Shown: positions 17,285 to 26,949, numbered from the stretch's first letter. The stretch: DNA of 64,000 nt from CAVZTX01 sp963778375 (GCA_963778375.1 CAVZTX010000035.1:1-64000); one strand, 5' to 3'. The notes: a model not told the origin generated them from the letters alone. Made by a program: numbers and translations.

Positions 17285-18550
17285 CTACCGTCTGCGATCA
17301 ACGACGCGCTTAGCCTTTAACTCGAAGCGAGGAAGAGTCCCTAACTCCACGGCTTCGATTGGAATGCGCAGATTCAAGACCACATGTAATTCCTGCTCGA
17401 TCTTGGCTACGACCTGCGCTGGGCATTCTACCTGTAAAGTAATCTCATCCATAGAACCTGCACGCGTCACAATGATTCTGTACTCCGCAACTTCCGGAAA
17501 GCGATGCAAGACATTCGCCAGCGCTGATGGATAGACATTGACACCACGTACAATCAGCATATCGTCAACTCGCCCCAACACACCTCCAGGCAGATGGAGA
17601 AATGTACGTCCACAATCGCAGGCATAACCACCATGACGGACAAGATCAGCCGTGCGATAGCGTATAGCTGGACTTCCCCAGCGCCCCAGATTGGTCAATA
17701 TCAGCTCCCCAGCCTGGCCTTCCTTCACCGGTTGGCCACTGCGAACATCGAGAATTTCCGCAATGAATTCCCCCTCGTTGACATGAATTCCTTGCTGCTG
17801 CGCACAGGCAAAACCAAATGCGCCTACCTCCGTCAGACCTGCATGGTCATAGGACCGTGCATCCCACGCACGCTCAATACGTTCGCGCGTAGCTGGAATC
17901 GAAGCCCCAGGCTCTCCCGCGTGAATAGTCACTCGTATGTGCGACTCGCGCATGTCCATTCCATGCTCATGCGCCACCTCTGCCAGGCGCAATGCATAGC
18001 TAGGTGTACAAACCAGCACTGTCGCCTCAACCTCCTGTATAGCTCGCAGGCGCTGCAGAGAATCCATTCCACCTCCAGGAACAGTCAACGCGCCTATACG
18101 TTTGGCACCTTCATACGCCGACCAGAAACCGATAAATGGCCCAAAGCTAAATGCTAGAAAAACAGTATCATCGCGGGTAACGCCTGCCGCTCGATACACA
18201 CTCGTCCAACAATCTGCCCACCAATCCCAACTCTCCTGAGTATCCAGCACCTTCAGTGGTTTCCCAGTCGTGCCAGAAGTTTGGTGTAGACGAATATATT
18301 CACTCATAGGATAGGTAAGATTTGTTCCAAATAGCGGATGCATCTCCTGGTCTGCCACCAGTTCTCGCTTGGTAGTAAAAGGTAAGAGCGAAAGGTCTTC
18401 TAATTTCTCCACCGTAATCGACTCTCCGCTCGCAAGCACCTTCTCCTCATAGAAACGGTTACGTTGAAGGATACGTGTGAGACCGAGTTGCAATCGAGCC
18501 AGTTGATGAGCCTCAATGAGCGAACGATCAGCGGTTTCCAGTTGCAACAT
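17285..18550 (-). CDS. Phenylacetate-CoA ligase-like AMP-forming enzyme
   Basis: A 421-residue member of the PaaK branch of adenylate-forming enzymes. The core P-loop is LHQTSGTTGKPLKV; further markers are the VLVCTPSYALRL segment, HAGEPGASIPATRERIE, the DHAGLTEVGAFGFAC region and YRTADLVRHGG. The C-terminal PaaK domain follows from about residue 320 with RVDDMLIVRGVNVYPSA. By family it activates an aromatic or related carboxylic acid as an AMP ester and then a CoA thioester. No phenylacetate pathway genes lie nearby, so the substrate is open. I place the start at 18550 (ATG, AAAGGAA about 10 nt upstream); an in-frame ATG at 18559 lies too close to that site. It is convergent with the Zur-like gene, with a 6-bp gap. 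Confidence 0.88.
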   Translation of the reverse strand: MLQLETADRSLIEAHQLARLQLGLTRILQRNRFYEEKVLASGESITVEKLEDLSLLPFTTKRELVADQEMHPLFGTNLTYPMSEYIRLHQTSGTTGKPLKVLDTQESWDWWADCWTSVYRAAGVTRDDTVFLAFSFGPFIGFWSAYEGAKRIGALTVPGGGMDSLQRLRAIQEVEATVLVCTPSYALRLAEVAHEHGMDMRESHIRVTIHAGEPGASIPATRERIERAWDARSYDHAGLTEVGAFGFACAQQQGIHVNEGEFIAEILDVRSGQPVKEGQAGELILTNLGRWGSPAIRYRTADLVRHGGYACDCGRTFLHLPGGVLGRVDDMLIVRGVNVYPSALANVLHRFPEVAEYRIIVTRAGSMDEITLQVECPAQVVAKIEQELHVVLNLRIPIEAVELGTLPRFELKAKRVVDRRR

Positions 18551-19131
18551 GAGGCACATTTCCTTTCTGGTTTTGTATGACAATAGTTTGCATGTCATAG
18601 ACAATCGACCATAATTCTATCACACGAATGCACCCCTAGAACCTCAGCAAAGCGAAGTGAAGTGCCTATCAATCCTTCGTCTCCACAACCTATGTACCCC
18701 TCCTGGCCGCTTGACAAAGCCATCTTTTTAGACTACTCTTCTTTTGGGGGAATATACTATCTGCCATGAAGGCAGTACTGTTTATCACCTCTATTCGTCC
18801 TGTAAAGGTAGGTCCTTGTACCTACCGGTTCATCAACAAATTCGCTCTATCTCACGGCTTAGAATTCTTGCTCTCCGGCATATTGCCAAATAGCTGCTGA
18901 GCGAGATATCGCAATCTCTTCCCTGGCGCAGCGATTCCAAATCTTTGGTTGTCACTCTATGTCTTACAGTTCTTAAACGCTGTCTTGTACCCTTATGCCT
19001 GTTGTTAAAACTCATGGATAGAGGCGTTACCGCTATAGGCTTGTAGAGGCGGGAAAGGGTTGGATGAAGTGCAGAGCCTTTTGCTCGTTCGTCGCAGTAA
19101 TCGACACAGAAGAGGAAGGAGATTTTTTAAG
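18551..19131. other. Long intergenic region with a hairpin
   Basis: About 580 bp between divergent genes. The one clear structure is a 7-bp perfect stem, GGTAGGT (18807-18813) and ACCTACC (18820-18826), with a CCTTGT loop, resembling A-type repeats. A 60-codon minus-strand frame at 18833-19015 has no ribosome site or recognisable domain and is not called. The rest holds nothing I can identify beyond the leader of the following gene. Confidence 0.5.
18807..18826. repeat. A-type-like hairpin with CCTTGT loop
   Basis: Stem GGTAGGT/ACCTACC, with a loop shared with other A-type copies; the GTAG lies within the stem rather than at its foot, so membership in the family is tentative. Confidence 0.45.
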
Positions 19132-20928
19132 ATGAGACGATTTCTTACTCAGAAGAGCGTACCTATTCTAGTCGCTCTTGCCCTTACAGTCAGTTTCCTC
19201 GGCGGCATAGTATCGCCAGGTGTAGCCCTGGCTTCAAGTCGTTACATGTCCTCCGGACAGGGTTCCCCGTCCACGACCAAAAGCCATTTCTGTGCCAATC
19301 TCGGCAAACTCTACCAGGCATCGGTAGGTGCCCAGATGTACTGTTTCGGACCTCAACCTAATGGCCCAGCAGCGCATAAAATGAGTCTGAGCCAGTCTAA
19401 ATCCTCGTTCGGCACCAATGTTGATGCCGCTAACCCGGCTGAGGATGTCTCTCCCGCCGGAGTGCAAGCATTTGGACAATCAGAAACCTCCATTGCTGCT
19501 ACCGGATCATTTGCAGTCGAAGCGTGGAATGATGCGACGAGCTTCTTCAGCAGTTGCGGCGCACCCATGTTCAAAGAGGAGGCGACAGGTTATGGTTTCT
19601 CAGGGAATGGTGGCAAATCATTCACAGACGAAGGTGGCCTACCTAATAACAACTGCACTCACGATACCTATGTGAGCGATCCAAGCGTCGAGGCCTGGAG
19701 TCCTGGCGGCGTAGCATATTTCTATATCAGTAGCATGTACGATCCTGTATTCTCCCCCTCGGGTCCGCCTCCCGACAACCGTTCATTCATGGCTCTGGCC
19801 GCATGTAAAGCTACCGGAACGGGTTCGTCAGCATCGATAAGCTGTAGCCAGCCCATTCTGGTCGCAGCCAGCTCACAGTGCATCAATGAAGGTGGTGGAT
19901 TCTTTGCCTGCAACTTCCTTGACAAAGATTTCATGACGATTGACCCAGTACGCGGACGGCTATATATCTCCTATACAGAATTCGGAGTTTTCGGCGGAGA
20001 CACAATTAACCTGGCTGTTTGTGATATCGGCACTCCAACAGGTGGTACAGGGTCTTCAGGCGGAACGGCAGGTGCACCGATTTGTTCCAATGGTGGCCTC
20101 GGCTCACAGAGCAATCCATCCAGGACATACTTTGTTGTGGCACCGACCGACGTGAACAACTGTGAAAACGAAGGTGCGTATCCAGCGGTAGATATCTCAT
20201 CCGGTGATGTCTACGTAGCCTACGAGCACAACGTAGGCACTAGCATTTTTGGCGCTCCAGGTAGCCCTTGCTTCTCCGAGCCAGTGCAGAATATTGTAAA
20301 CTACATACCCTTCCCCTGCCTGACACTTACAGCCTTCTCAAAGTGCGGAGGGCCAGCAGCGACCAATGGAGTCAGTGTCACTTCGCTGGAGGCAGCAATG
20401 ATCCCTGGCTATAACCGTTTCCCGATGAATGACTTCCCACGCATCGCGGTAAGCGACCCCACAAGTACAGTGAGTATCGTCTGGAATGACGCTCGTTTCC
20501 ATCTTGCTGGCGATATTCTCATGCAGAGCTTCAACCTGACCAGCCTCTCTGGCATTCAGGCCACACCCGTACAAATTAATAGCAGTAGTGGTGGTTGGCA
20601 CATGCTACCCGGCCTGCGTAACTCAAACGCCAGGGGTAACTTGAACATCGTATTCTATGGCAGGGCTTCGGCAAACACAGCAGTTACTAACGTGTATGCT
20701 GCACTCAATGTCAACCCTCTCACGACAAGTACACCCGGCAACGCACTGGTGACCACCGCACCGTCCAACTGGCTTGCGGTCTCCTCAGACATCAACCCAA
20801 ACTTCGGCGACTACACGGATAGCTATACCATTGCTACATCTGCTGCTCCTTTCACCGGTCAAACCGCATATGTAGCATGGAGTGATGGCCGCCTCGGCGA
20901 CCCACAACCATTCGAAGCACACGCCTGA
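19132..20928 (+). CDS. Secreted sialidase/BNR-like propeller protein, function unknown
   Basis: A 598-residue exported protein. The ATG at 19132 follows GGAAGGAG by about 10 nt and opens a signal peptide (MRRFLTQKSVPILVALALTV, cleavage likely after VALA). The in-frame TTG-started extension from 19060 is not needed. The body has propeller-like blades: SETSIAATGSFAVEAWNDAT near the start, a YGFSGNGGKSFTDEGGLP segment resembling Asp-box turns (S-x-DxGxxW-like, imperfect), YVSDPSVEAWSPGG, VSIVWNDAR and YVAWSDGRLGD near the end. Cysteines are unusually frequent for a secreted bacterial protein. No catalytic signature of a sialidase is complete, so the enzyme activity is not assigned. A terminator follows at 20975. 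Confidence 0.75.
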   Translation: MRRFLTQKSVPILVALALTVSFLGGIVSPGVALASSRYMSSGQGSPSTTKSHFCANLGKLYQASVGAQMYCFGPQPNGPAAHKMSLSQSKSSFGTNVDAANPAEDVSPAGVQAFGQSETSIAATGSFAVEAWNDATSFFSSCGAPMFKEEATGYGFSGNGGKSFTDEGGLPNNNCTHDTYVSDPSVEAWSPGGVAYFYISSMYDPVFSPSGPPPDNRSFMALAACKATGTGSSASISCSQPILVAASSQCINEGGGFFACNFLDKDFMTIDPVRGRLYISYTEFGVFGGDTINLAVCDIGTPTGGTGSSGGTAGAPICSNGGLGSQSNPSRTYFVVAPTDVNNCENEGAYPAVDISSGDVYVAYEHNVGTSIFGAPGSPCFSEPVQNIVNYIPFPCLTLTAFSKCGGPAATNGVSVTSLEAAMIPGYNRFPMNDFPRIAVSDPTSTVSIVWNDARFHLAGDILMQSFNLTSLSGIQATPVQINSSSGGWHMLPGLRNSNARGNLNIVFYGRASANTAVTNVYAALNVNPLTTSTPGNALVTTAPSNWLAVSSDINPNFGDYTDSYTIATSAAPFTGQTAYVAWSDGRLGDPQPFEAHA

Positions 20929-20974
20929 TCGAACCATCTTTTCAAATGTAAGCTCACCTTGCTGAGTAAAGAAA

Positions 20975-21008
20975 GAGGATTGGGAAGCAAACTGCTCTTC
21001 CAATCCTC
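20975..21008 (+). terminator. Terminator between convergent genes
   Basis: GAGGATTGG pairs with CCAATCCTC, with an inner imperfect GAAGC/GCTCTTC extension, followed by CTTTT. It would end the secreted propeller gene; the opposite gene converges here. Confidence 0.65.
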
Positions 21009-21052
21009 CTTTTCATGATAAATCTCTCCCGCCGCATTGAATGCACAACTTT

Positions 21053-22846
21053 CTACCCCTTTTTCCCGTGTACTAGACGAACCATTGAAAGGACAAGCAT
21101 CGCGACAAGCGGGAGAAACCAGGGCCACAAACCACGCAGGTACGACCAGTGAAAACCCGGAAGCCCCGGAATCGAGCTGTGCTGAAATCCCCAGGTGAAA
21201 AGAGCATAGAGACTGAACATGCTGAACGTCAGAATGGATATGCTTAGCGGGAAACGTGGCATCATACTAAAGCGTTGTAACCACGAAGGTCTGGCTCCAA
21301 CCGCAACGGATGCAGCCAGGGCAAGCAGCCCTAAGAAGGTAATAGTATACCATGGCCAGAACCAGGGACTTCCAAAGATACAGTAAAGTAGCCATGCAAT
21401 CGCCATCCAACATACGAGATGCGCAGTCGTGTGCAGGCTGTTTCTGACTTTCCAGCATAACCAGCCGTACGCTCCAATAAAGCCCAGAATACTTAGAATA
21501 TGAGTCACCTTTTCGACAGAGGCAGCGGAAACGCCAGTAGAAGAAAACGCCCGCAGTTGCACGATACTCTTGTAAAGGTTCGTGAGAAATTCGGGCAGGC
21601 TATTCACATTCTGAGAGGTACTAGGATTGGCAAACAGCGCCGTAAATGTTGACCCATGCAGCCAAAACGGAATATAGAGGAGAACCACCGTGATCAAGTA
21701 GCTTGCCCCAATCAGCAGAACAGCGCGAAATCTCCTCGGCTGAGACCACGCGTACAACAGAAGACCAGGAACAAAGATCGCGGCATTTACCTTGATGCCG
21801 CTAGCCAGGGCAAGTACGACAGCAACACCAATCCAGAATATAGGTCTACTACCAGCATTCCTCTCCTGTCCATACATAAGCACCCAGATAGCTAGCAGAA
21901 TCAGAAAAAGCATCAACACATCCGCATGGACATTGACACATGTCTCAAAAAGTATCAAGGGATTCCAGGCAAAAGCCAGCGTCACCTGCTTGCGTCCGAG
22001 CAGTGACAAAGAACCACCTTGACCTTGTAACTTTCCACTCAGAATCCAGATCAACTGTGTTGAACCCAGGTGTACCATCAGTCCAAACAGGCGAAGCAGC
22101 AGAACCACAGGTGAGATCGATGTAAGGCCAAGCTTGAGTGCAAGCCATTGCAGTGCCGCAATCGGGCCAACCCAGGTTGGGCCGTAAAGAGATGGCTGTT
22201 GCTTCCAGAAGATAGAGGAGTAGATAGGATCAGCATGTATGGCCGTTGGAGCAATAGTGAACGGATTGAGATGATAAAGCGTAGCCATGCGGGCATAGCC
22301 AATATACAAGAACAGGTCTTGCGATGTGACAATAGGAATAAGCACATACATTATGCCCAGAAGGAGGGTAGAAATAAGCAAATAGCGGTGTGTAATCCTT
22401 CGAGGGAGAACGTATAGAGCACCAAGGTAAATCAGAAAGACCGCCAGGAAAGTTCCAAAAAGGAACATAGCCTCCTTCCAGGCAAGCAGGTAAAAAGATA
22501 GGGCAACCTGCTGGCTGGCCGTTATCATCAAAGTAATATCCGCCCCGTGAGGAAAAAGCATATGAGTGGGCCAAAGAGTCCACGACCAACTATTTGGAAG
22601 CAGCGCGCTAAAAAATCCAAGACCCTGCAAAGGGAAGACGGCATCTAAGAGGAAAATAGCGCCTGCCATAGCCAACAGGAGAACCATCGGTAGCAGGCGT
22701 TCTCCTAGGGAACCATCCATTTGCTCTATCGCAGCTTGGCTGTTATCAGCAGATGGATACGCTGTTTTGTCCTCTAGATGATCTTTTAGCCGTAACCAAT
22801 GACGTATCCCTGTGACAAACGCACGTCGATAACTTATCTTTTGCAT
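21053..22846 (-). CDS. GT-C fold membrane glycosyltransferase, polyprenol-phosphate-sugar dependent (MptB/GT87-like)
   Basis: A 597-residue protein with about 12 hydrophobic segments. The first external loop region contains SQDLFLYIGYARMATLYHLN followed by PF and then QPSLYGPTWVGPIAALQWL; this DxFxYxxYA...NPF...YGP pattern is typical of mycobacterial-type alpha-mannosyltransferases that use lipid-linked sugars at the outer face of the membrane. Later segments carry AFAWNPLILFETCVNVHADV, also a family marker. The sugar and acceptor are not predictable. I chose the ATG at 22846; the longer TTG-started frame has no better ribosome site, and the one for this ATG is weak. It is divergent from the WYL regulator gene. 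Confidence 0.8.
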   Translation of the reverse strand: MQKISYRRAFVTGIRHWLRLKDHLEDKTAYPSADNSQAAIEQMDGSLGERLLPMVLLLAMAGAIFLLDAVFPLQGLGFFSALLPNSWSWTLWPTHMLFPHGADITLMITASQQVALSFYLLAWKEAMFLFGTFLAVFLIYLGALYVLPRRITHRYLLISTLLLGIMYVLIPIVTSQDLFLYIGYARMATLYHLNPFTIAPTAIHADPIYSSIFWKQQPSLYGPTWVGPIAALQWLALKLGLTSISPVVLLLRLFGLMVHLGSTQLIWILSGKLQGQGGSLSLLGRKQVTLAFAWNPLILFETCVNVHADVLMLFLILLAIWVLMYGQERNAGSRPIFWIGVAVVLALASGIKVNAAIFVPGLLLYAWSQPRRFRAVLLIGASYLITVVLLYIPFWLHGSTFTALFANPSTSQNVNSLPEFLTNLYKSIVQLRAFSSTGVSAASVEKVTHILSILGFIGAYGWLCWKVRNSLHTTAHLVCWMAIAWLLYCIFGSPWFWPWYTITFLGLLALAASVAVGARPSWLQRFSMMPRFPLSISILTFSMFSLYALFTWGFQHSSIPGLPGFHWSYLRGLWPWFLPLVAMLVLSMVRLVHGKKG

Positions 22847-23155
22847 CTTCAAGTAAGCTTTACCATAAAATCTCTCATTTGTTGAGAAGACAAATATCTC
22901 AACCAAACAATCTCAAGCCACGCATACCAAAGCCCTTTTTTCCTTCTCATCCTCCGAGAGACCCATCTTCACTATGTACACTACGATTCAGTGCGGCCGA
23001 AATATACATTTTCCAGAAGATTCTATATGGTTTTGTCCAGCATTCTATATTGTAAACACAACAATAAAAGCGATATTGGGTTGAATGAACATAAAACGGA
23101 AGAGCCGCGCATCGCCATTGTAAGCCTGTGTAGAGTATGTTATGATAGAAGAGCT
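22847..23155. other. Intergenic region between divergent genes
   Basis: About 310 bp between the membrane glycosyltransferase and the WYL regulator. The only structure I can support is the plus-strand promoter at 23118-23146. No gene, repeat of the GTAG family or strong hairpin was seen in the rest. Confidence 0.5.
23118..23146 (+). promoter_or_regulatory. Sigma-70-like promoter of the WYL regulator
   Basis: -35 TTGTAA (23118-23123), a 17-bp spacer and -10 TATGAT (23141-23146). A start point 6-8 nt downstream would lie at about 23153, almost on the ATG at 23156, so the mRNA may be leaderless or nearly so. Confidence 0.5.
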
Positions 23156-24082
23156 ATGAATCGCATTGATCGTCTGACTGCCATCATCCTACTCCTACAA
23201 GGAGGCAGACGTACTGCTGGCGAAATCGCTCGTCGTTTTGAGGTATCGAAGCGCACAGTTTTTCGCGACATCGAAGCCCTCTGTGAAATGGGTGTGCCGA
23301 TTGTAACCGAATCGGGTACACATGGTGGCTATACAATGATGCCGGATTACTCTCTAGCCCCGCTCCAATTAACAATGCGCGAAGCTCTCCTATTGCGTCT
23401 GGCACTAAGTAGTGTTTCCCAGCTCGCCGATACTCCCTTCAAACAGGAACGCGAGTCGTTGCTTGCCAAGATGCAGGTTCTGATTCCCACGCAGCATCAG
23501 CAAGATACCGAACACCTTTTGCAAACGATCCACCTCGACATTCCCCCGCGTACCTACGCTGTGCCGTTTATTGAACAGCTCCTGGAAAGCGCTCACATAG
23601 GCCAATGGCTTCTCATTTCGTATCGTTCAGCACAGCAAGCCTCGCAGCAAACGATCCTTCCCCATCGTCTCTATTCTGCCTCCGGCTTCTGGTACTGCGA
23701 GGCCTACTCCCTTGAACGCCGGGAAGAACGTACTTACCGCGTTGACCGCTTTGTGGAAGTGAAGGCGACCCAACCTCCGCAACACATTGAATTCTCAAAC
23801 ACAGAGCTTCCTTACGACCATCCCTCGCATCCAGAAGTACGCATCCAACTGACAGCACGTGGCGTTCTGATGATGGAGCGTGACCGTAACCTGGGTGACG
23901 CTATTCAACCACATGATGAGGATGGAGGACTCCTCTGTTTTCGTTGCCCTCCAAGTGAGTACGACTGGTTAGTACGTACAGTGCTCAACCTTGGTTCCGA
24001 TGCTAAAGTGCTGGCACCTGATACCTTGCGCCACCTTGTACACCACGCTGCCCTGAACATTGCCCATCGTTACGTAGAATAG
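23156..24082 (+). CDS. HTH/WYL-domain transcriptional regulator (YafY type)
   Basis: A 308-residue regulator. Residues ~1-65 form a winged HTH (MNRIDRLTAIILLLQGGRRT, then AGEIARRFEVSKRTVFRDIE). Residues ~140-235 hold the WYL domain, with IGQWLLISYRSAQQ and SGFWYCEAYSLERREERTYR followed by VDRF; the central WYL triad is FWY here. The C-terminal WCX region follows. Such proteins bind small ligands or nucleic acids through the WYL part and regulate nearby genes. The start at 23156 was chosen because the HTH begins there and the extension from 22991 runs through the promoter. The VOC protein gene follows by 79 bp on the same strand, the usual partner type for YafY regulators. Confidence 0.9.
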   Translation: MNRIDRLTAIILLLQGGRRTAGEIARRFEVSKRTVFRDIEALCEMGVPIVTESGTHGGYTMMPDYSLAPLQLTMREALLLRLALSSVSQLADTPFKQERESLLAKMQVLIPTQHQQDTEHLLQTIHLDIPPRTYAVPFIEQLLESAHIGQWLLISYRSAQQASQQTILPHRLYSASGFWYCEAYSLERREERTYRVDRFVEVKATQPPQHIEFSNTELPYDHPSHPEVRIQLTARGVLMMERDRNLGDAIQPHDEDGGLLCFRCPPSEYDWLVRTVLNLGSDAKVLAPDTLRHLVHHAALNIAHRYVE

Positions 24083-24161
24083 TGACATAGGCTTGTCACC
24101 ATTCCTCCCGTATACTCATCTTAGAGTAACGATACCACCACAAATGGAAAAGGAGAAAGTT

Positions 24162-24587
24162 ATGAAAGTCTTGTTTGTCGCTGGCTTCGGGCCGATTGTC
24201 TCGGATATGCAAGCAGATCAAGTATTTTACGGGGAGGCATTGGGATTGCCACTTGAGGGTGATGAGTCCTATCTCTCCACACAACAACTCAATGGTGTAA
24301 AGCACTTCGCACTCTGGCCCCTCTCGGGAGCCGCGCAATCCTGTTTCGGGACAGAGCGCTGGCCAGATGATTTGCCCATACCCCAGGGCTGGATCGAGTT
24401 TGACGTCGAGGATGTGGAGGCCGCCACAGCAGAGCTAACAAACAAGGGTTACCGTGTGCTGGTTGCAGCCAGGCAAGAGCCGTGGGGACAAACTGTCACA
24501 CGGCTCTTAGGACCGGAGGGCCTGCTCATCGGCATTACGTATACCCCATTCCTCCGACCAGAACAGGCGCAAACCACTACTTCCTGA
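24162..24587 (+). CDS. VOC-family (glyoxalase/dioxygenase fold) protein
   Basis: A 141-residue single VOC unit, with the beta-alpha-beta-beta-beta pattern seen in VLFVAGFGPIVSDMQADQVF followed by YGEALGLPLEG, and the second half in GWIEFDVEDVEAATAELTNK, GYRVLVAARQEPWGQ and LGPEGLLIGITYTP. Metal ligands expected of glyoxalases are not all obvious: the final Glu position appears as GPEGLL, and the first His of many families is absent (F/V). It may therefore be a binding or resistance protein rather than an enzyme. The ATG at 24162 follows AAGGAG by 8 nt; the longer frame from 24093 is rejected. Likely controlled by, or cotranscribed with, the WYL regulator. Confidence 0.82.
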   Translation: MKVLFVAGFGPIVSDMQADQVFYGEALGLPLEGDESYLSTQQLNGVKHFALWPLSGAAQSCFGTERWPDDLPIPQGWIEFDVEDVEAATAELTNKGYRVLVAARQEPWGQTVTRLLGPEGLLIGITYTPFLRPEQAQTTTS

Positions 24588-24621
24588 CAATGCAAAACTA
24601 ACGTTCTACTGGACTGATCAC

Positions 24622-26463
24622 TTATTCCGGTGACAGACCCCAGTGCTCCGGCGACCGCCACAGGCTTGAGAGGATCAATTCGCGGATAAACAACAGTTCT
24701 TTCGGCAACCGGTCGTATAACTTCATAAACAACTCTTCATGCGAGAGTAGTTCCCGCTGCCAGGCATCCCTGTCAACCGACATCAGTTCATTGAACTGCT
24801 CTCGCGTGAAACCCTCCATCCCACGCCAGTCCAGATCCTCATAACGAGGCATCCATCCTATCGGACTCTCGATACCGAATGTACGGCCGTGCGAGCGCTC
24901 AACGATCCATTTCAGGACGCGAAAGTTCTCGCCAAAACCAGACCACAAGAAGTTACCATCCGTGTTCCGCCGGAACCAGTTCACACAGAAAACCCGCAGC
25001 GGATTCGGCAATTGCCGCCCAAAATTTAGCCAGTGGTTAAAGTAATCGGCCATGTGATAGCCAACAAACGGCAACATCGCAAATGGGTCACGGCGGACCT
25101 CACCAAGCTTGCCAACAGCAGCAGCAGTCATTTCCGAGCCCATCGTCGCTGCTGCATACACGCCATAGTTCCAATTGAATGCCTGGTAGACCAGCGGCAC
25201 CGTATCTGAGCGTCGGCCACCGAAAATAAATGCCGAAATCGGGACGCCTTCCGGGTCATCGGCCGCCGGGTCAATCACCGGACATTGCCGAATCGGCGCG
25301 GTGAAGCGTGCATTCGGATGGGCTGCCTTGCGCCCACTATCTGGTGTCCAATCCCGGCCGATCCAGTCAATCAGATGTGCAGGTAGAGTCTTAGTCATAC
25401 CCTCCCACCATACATCGCCATCATCGGTCAGCGCAACGTTCGTGAAAATGCTGTTTTCGCGCATCGACGCCATCGCATTCGGATTGGATTGCATACTAGT
25501 ACCGGGCGCAACACCGAAGAAACCTGCTTCAGGATTAATCGCTCGCAGATTGCCATCCGCTCCTAACTTGATCCAGGCAATGTCATCACCAACAGTCGTT
25601 ACCTTCCAACCCTCCTCCTGGAACACCTTAGGCGGGATCAGCATGGCGAAGTTGGTCTTGCCACAAGCGCTGGGAAATGCAGCAGCTACATAGGTTTTCT
25701 CACCCTGCGGGTTCTCAACTCCGAGAATGAGCATATGCTCAGCCAGCCAGCCCTCATCCAGCGCGAGTACCGATGCGATGCGTAGTGCGAAACACTTCTT
25801 GCCGAGTAATGCATTACCGCCATAGCCAGAACCATAGGACCAGATCGAGCGCTCCTCAGGAAAATGAACAATGTACTTGGTCTCATTGTTGCAGGGCCAC
25901 GGAACATCCCTTTGGTCTGGTTCAAGTGGCATACCAACCGAGTGCATGCATGGAACAAAGTCACCATCTTCTTTCAGCACATCGTACACAGCCCGTCCCA
26001 TACGCGTCATAATGCGCATACTCACGACAACATAGGGCGAGTCACTCAATTCGATGCCTATATGTGCAATTGGTGAGCCAAGCGGTCCCATACTGAAAGG
26101 AATCACATACATCGTTCGCCCGCGCATGCAGCCATTGAACAGTCTACCCAGCGTCTCCTTCATCTCCCTGGGCTGCACCCAATTGTTCGTCGGGCCAGCA
26201 TCATTCTTGCTCAGTGAGCAAATAAAGGTTCGATCTTCGACCCGTGCAACATCGCCCGGGTCTGAGCGAGCCAGGAAGCTATTGGGCCGCTTCTCAGGAT
26301 TAAGCCGGATAAACGTCCCCGACTCGATCATCTGCTCGCATAGGTAATCATACTCCTCCCGCGAACCATCACACCAGTAAACCTGATCAGGTTTGCACAA
26401 CGCCACCATCTCCTCGACCCAATCGCGCAGTTTCACGTTCGTAACATAACTCGGTATCTGCAT
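24622..26463 (-). CDS. pckG: Phosphoenolpyruvate carboxykinase (GTP)
   Basis: A 613-residue enzyme, matching the usual ~600-620 residues of the GTP-dependent class. It converts oxaloacetate and GTP to phosphoenolpyruvate, the first committed step of gluconeogenesis. The P-loop with the hyper-reactive cysteine is FPSACGKTNFAML; the segment DIAWIKLGADGNLRAINPE carries the metal-binding Asp; FIFGGRRSDTVPLV and the NWNYGVYAAATMGSE stretch are class-specific. AAGGAGG sits 5 nt before the ATG. The leader carries a GGGACAC/GTGTCCC hairpin at 26494-26519. It is convergent with the VOC gene, with a 34-bp gap. Confidence 0.97.
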   Translation of the reverse strand: MQIPSYVTNVKLRDWVEEMVALCKPDQVYWCDGSREEYDYLCEQMIESGTFIRLNPEKRPNSFLARSDPGDVARVEDRTFICSLSKNDAGPTNNWVQPREMKETLGRLFNGCMRGRTMYVIPFSMGPLGSPIAHIGIELSDSPYVVVSMRIMTRMGRAVYDVLKEDGDFVPCMHSVGMPLEPDQRDVPWPCNNETKYIVHFPEERSIWSYGSGYGGNALLGKKCFALRIASVLALDEGWLAEHMLILGVENPQGEKTYVAAAFPSACGKTNFAMLIPPKVFQEEGWKVTTVGDDIAWIKLGADGNLRAINPEAGFFGVAPGTSMQSNPNAMASMRENSIFTNVALTDDGDVWWEGMTKTLPAHLIDWIGRDWTPDSGRKAAHPNARFTAPIRQCPVIDPAADDPEGVPISAFIFGGRRSDTVPLVYQAFNWNYGVYAAATMGSEMTAAAVGKLGEVRRDPFAMLPFVGYHMADYFNHWLNFGRQLPNPLRVFCVNWFRRNTDGNFLWSGFGENFRVLKWIVERSHGRTFGIESPIGWMPRYEDLDWRGMEGFTREQFNELMSVDRDAWQRELLSHEELFMKLYDRLPKELLFIRELILSSLWRSPEHWGLSPE

Positions 26464-26493
26464 CCTACCTCCTTGTAGTCATTACACGTCAAC

Positions 26494-26519
26494 GGGACAC
26501 AACACAGGTTCAGTGTCCC
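26494..26519 (-). other. Hairpin in the pckG leader
   Basis: A 7-bp perfect stem, GGGACAC and GTGTCCC, with a 12-nt spacer, about 30 nt upstream of the pckG start codon. It could be an operator or leader structure. It lacks the GTAG foot of the REP family. Confidence 0.4.
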
Positions 26520-26687
26520 ATCTTGTGAGTCTCAAGCCGCCTTATATGTGAATCTTGTTTATGTATATCACCATTATTATCTCACAATAAAGCGAGGTCA
26601 TATCACAATCTGGGCAGGACTGCATGTTTTAACATAATGAGATTTTTTCAAAGCAAACCGAGGGAAATTTTGTAGAGGAGGGAAAAG

Positions 26688-26761
26688 GGTGACCGATGGG
26701 GCTTGAACCCACAACCGCTGGAGCCACAATCCAGAGCTCTGCCGATTGAGCTACGGTCACC
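26688..26761 (-). tRNA. tRNA-His (GTG anticodon)
   Basis: Minus-strand cloverleaf: acceptor GTGACCG with CGGTCAC, D arm GCTC...GAGC, anticodon stem CTGGA/TCCAG around a loop with GTG, T arm GTGGG/CCCAT with loop TTCAAGC. An extra encoded G at position -1 (26761) faces C73 (26688), the hallmark of tRNA-His. CCA is not encoded. Confidence 0.95.
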
Positions 26762-26949
26762 ACACAACACGTTCTCACGTACCGTCAGTATAGTCCACGC
26801 CTCACCGGATGTCAATAGTTCATGACCCGTCAAGTTAAACCCATACTTACATTTTCCCCATTTCTATGGTAGACTTACATTGAACCCTGCGGATTACTAC
26901 TTGTTCATTGTCTCTACCATCTCTTGTCAGCAACTCAAAGGGAGGGAGC

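Noticed and set aside
18833..19015. 60-codon minus-strand frame in the long intergenic region
   Set aside because: Basic composition resembles a protein, but there is no ribosome site or recognisable domain; left as unexplained sequence.
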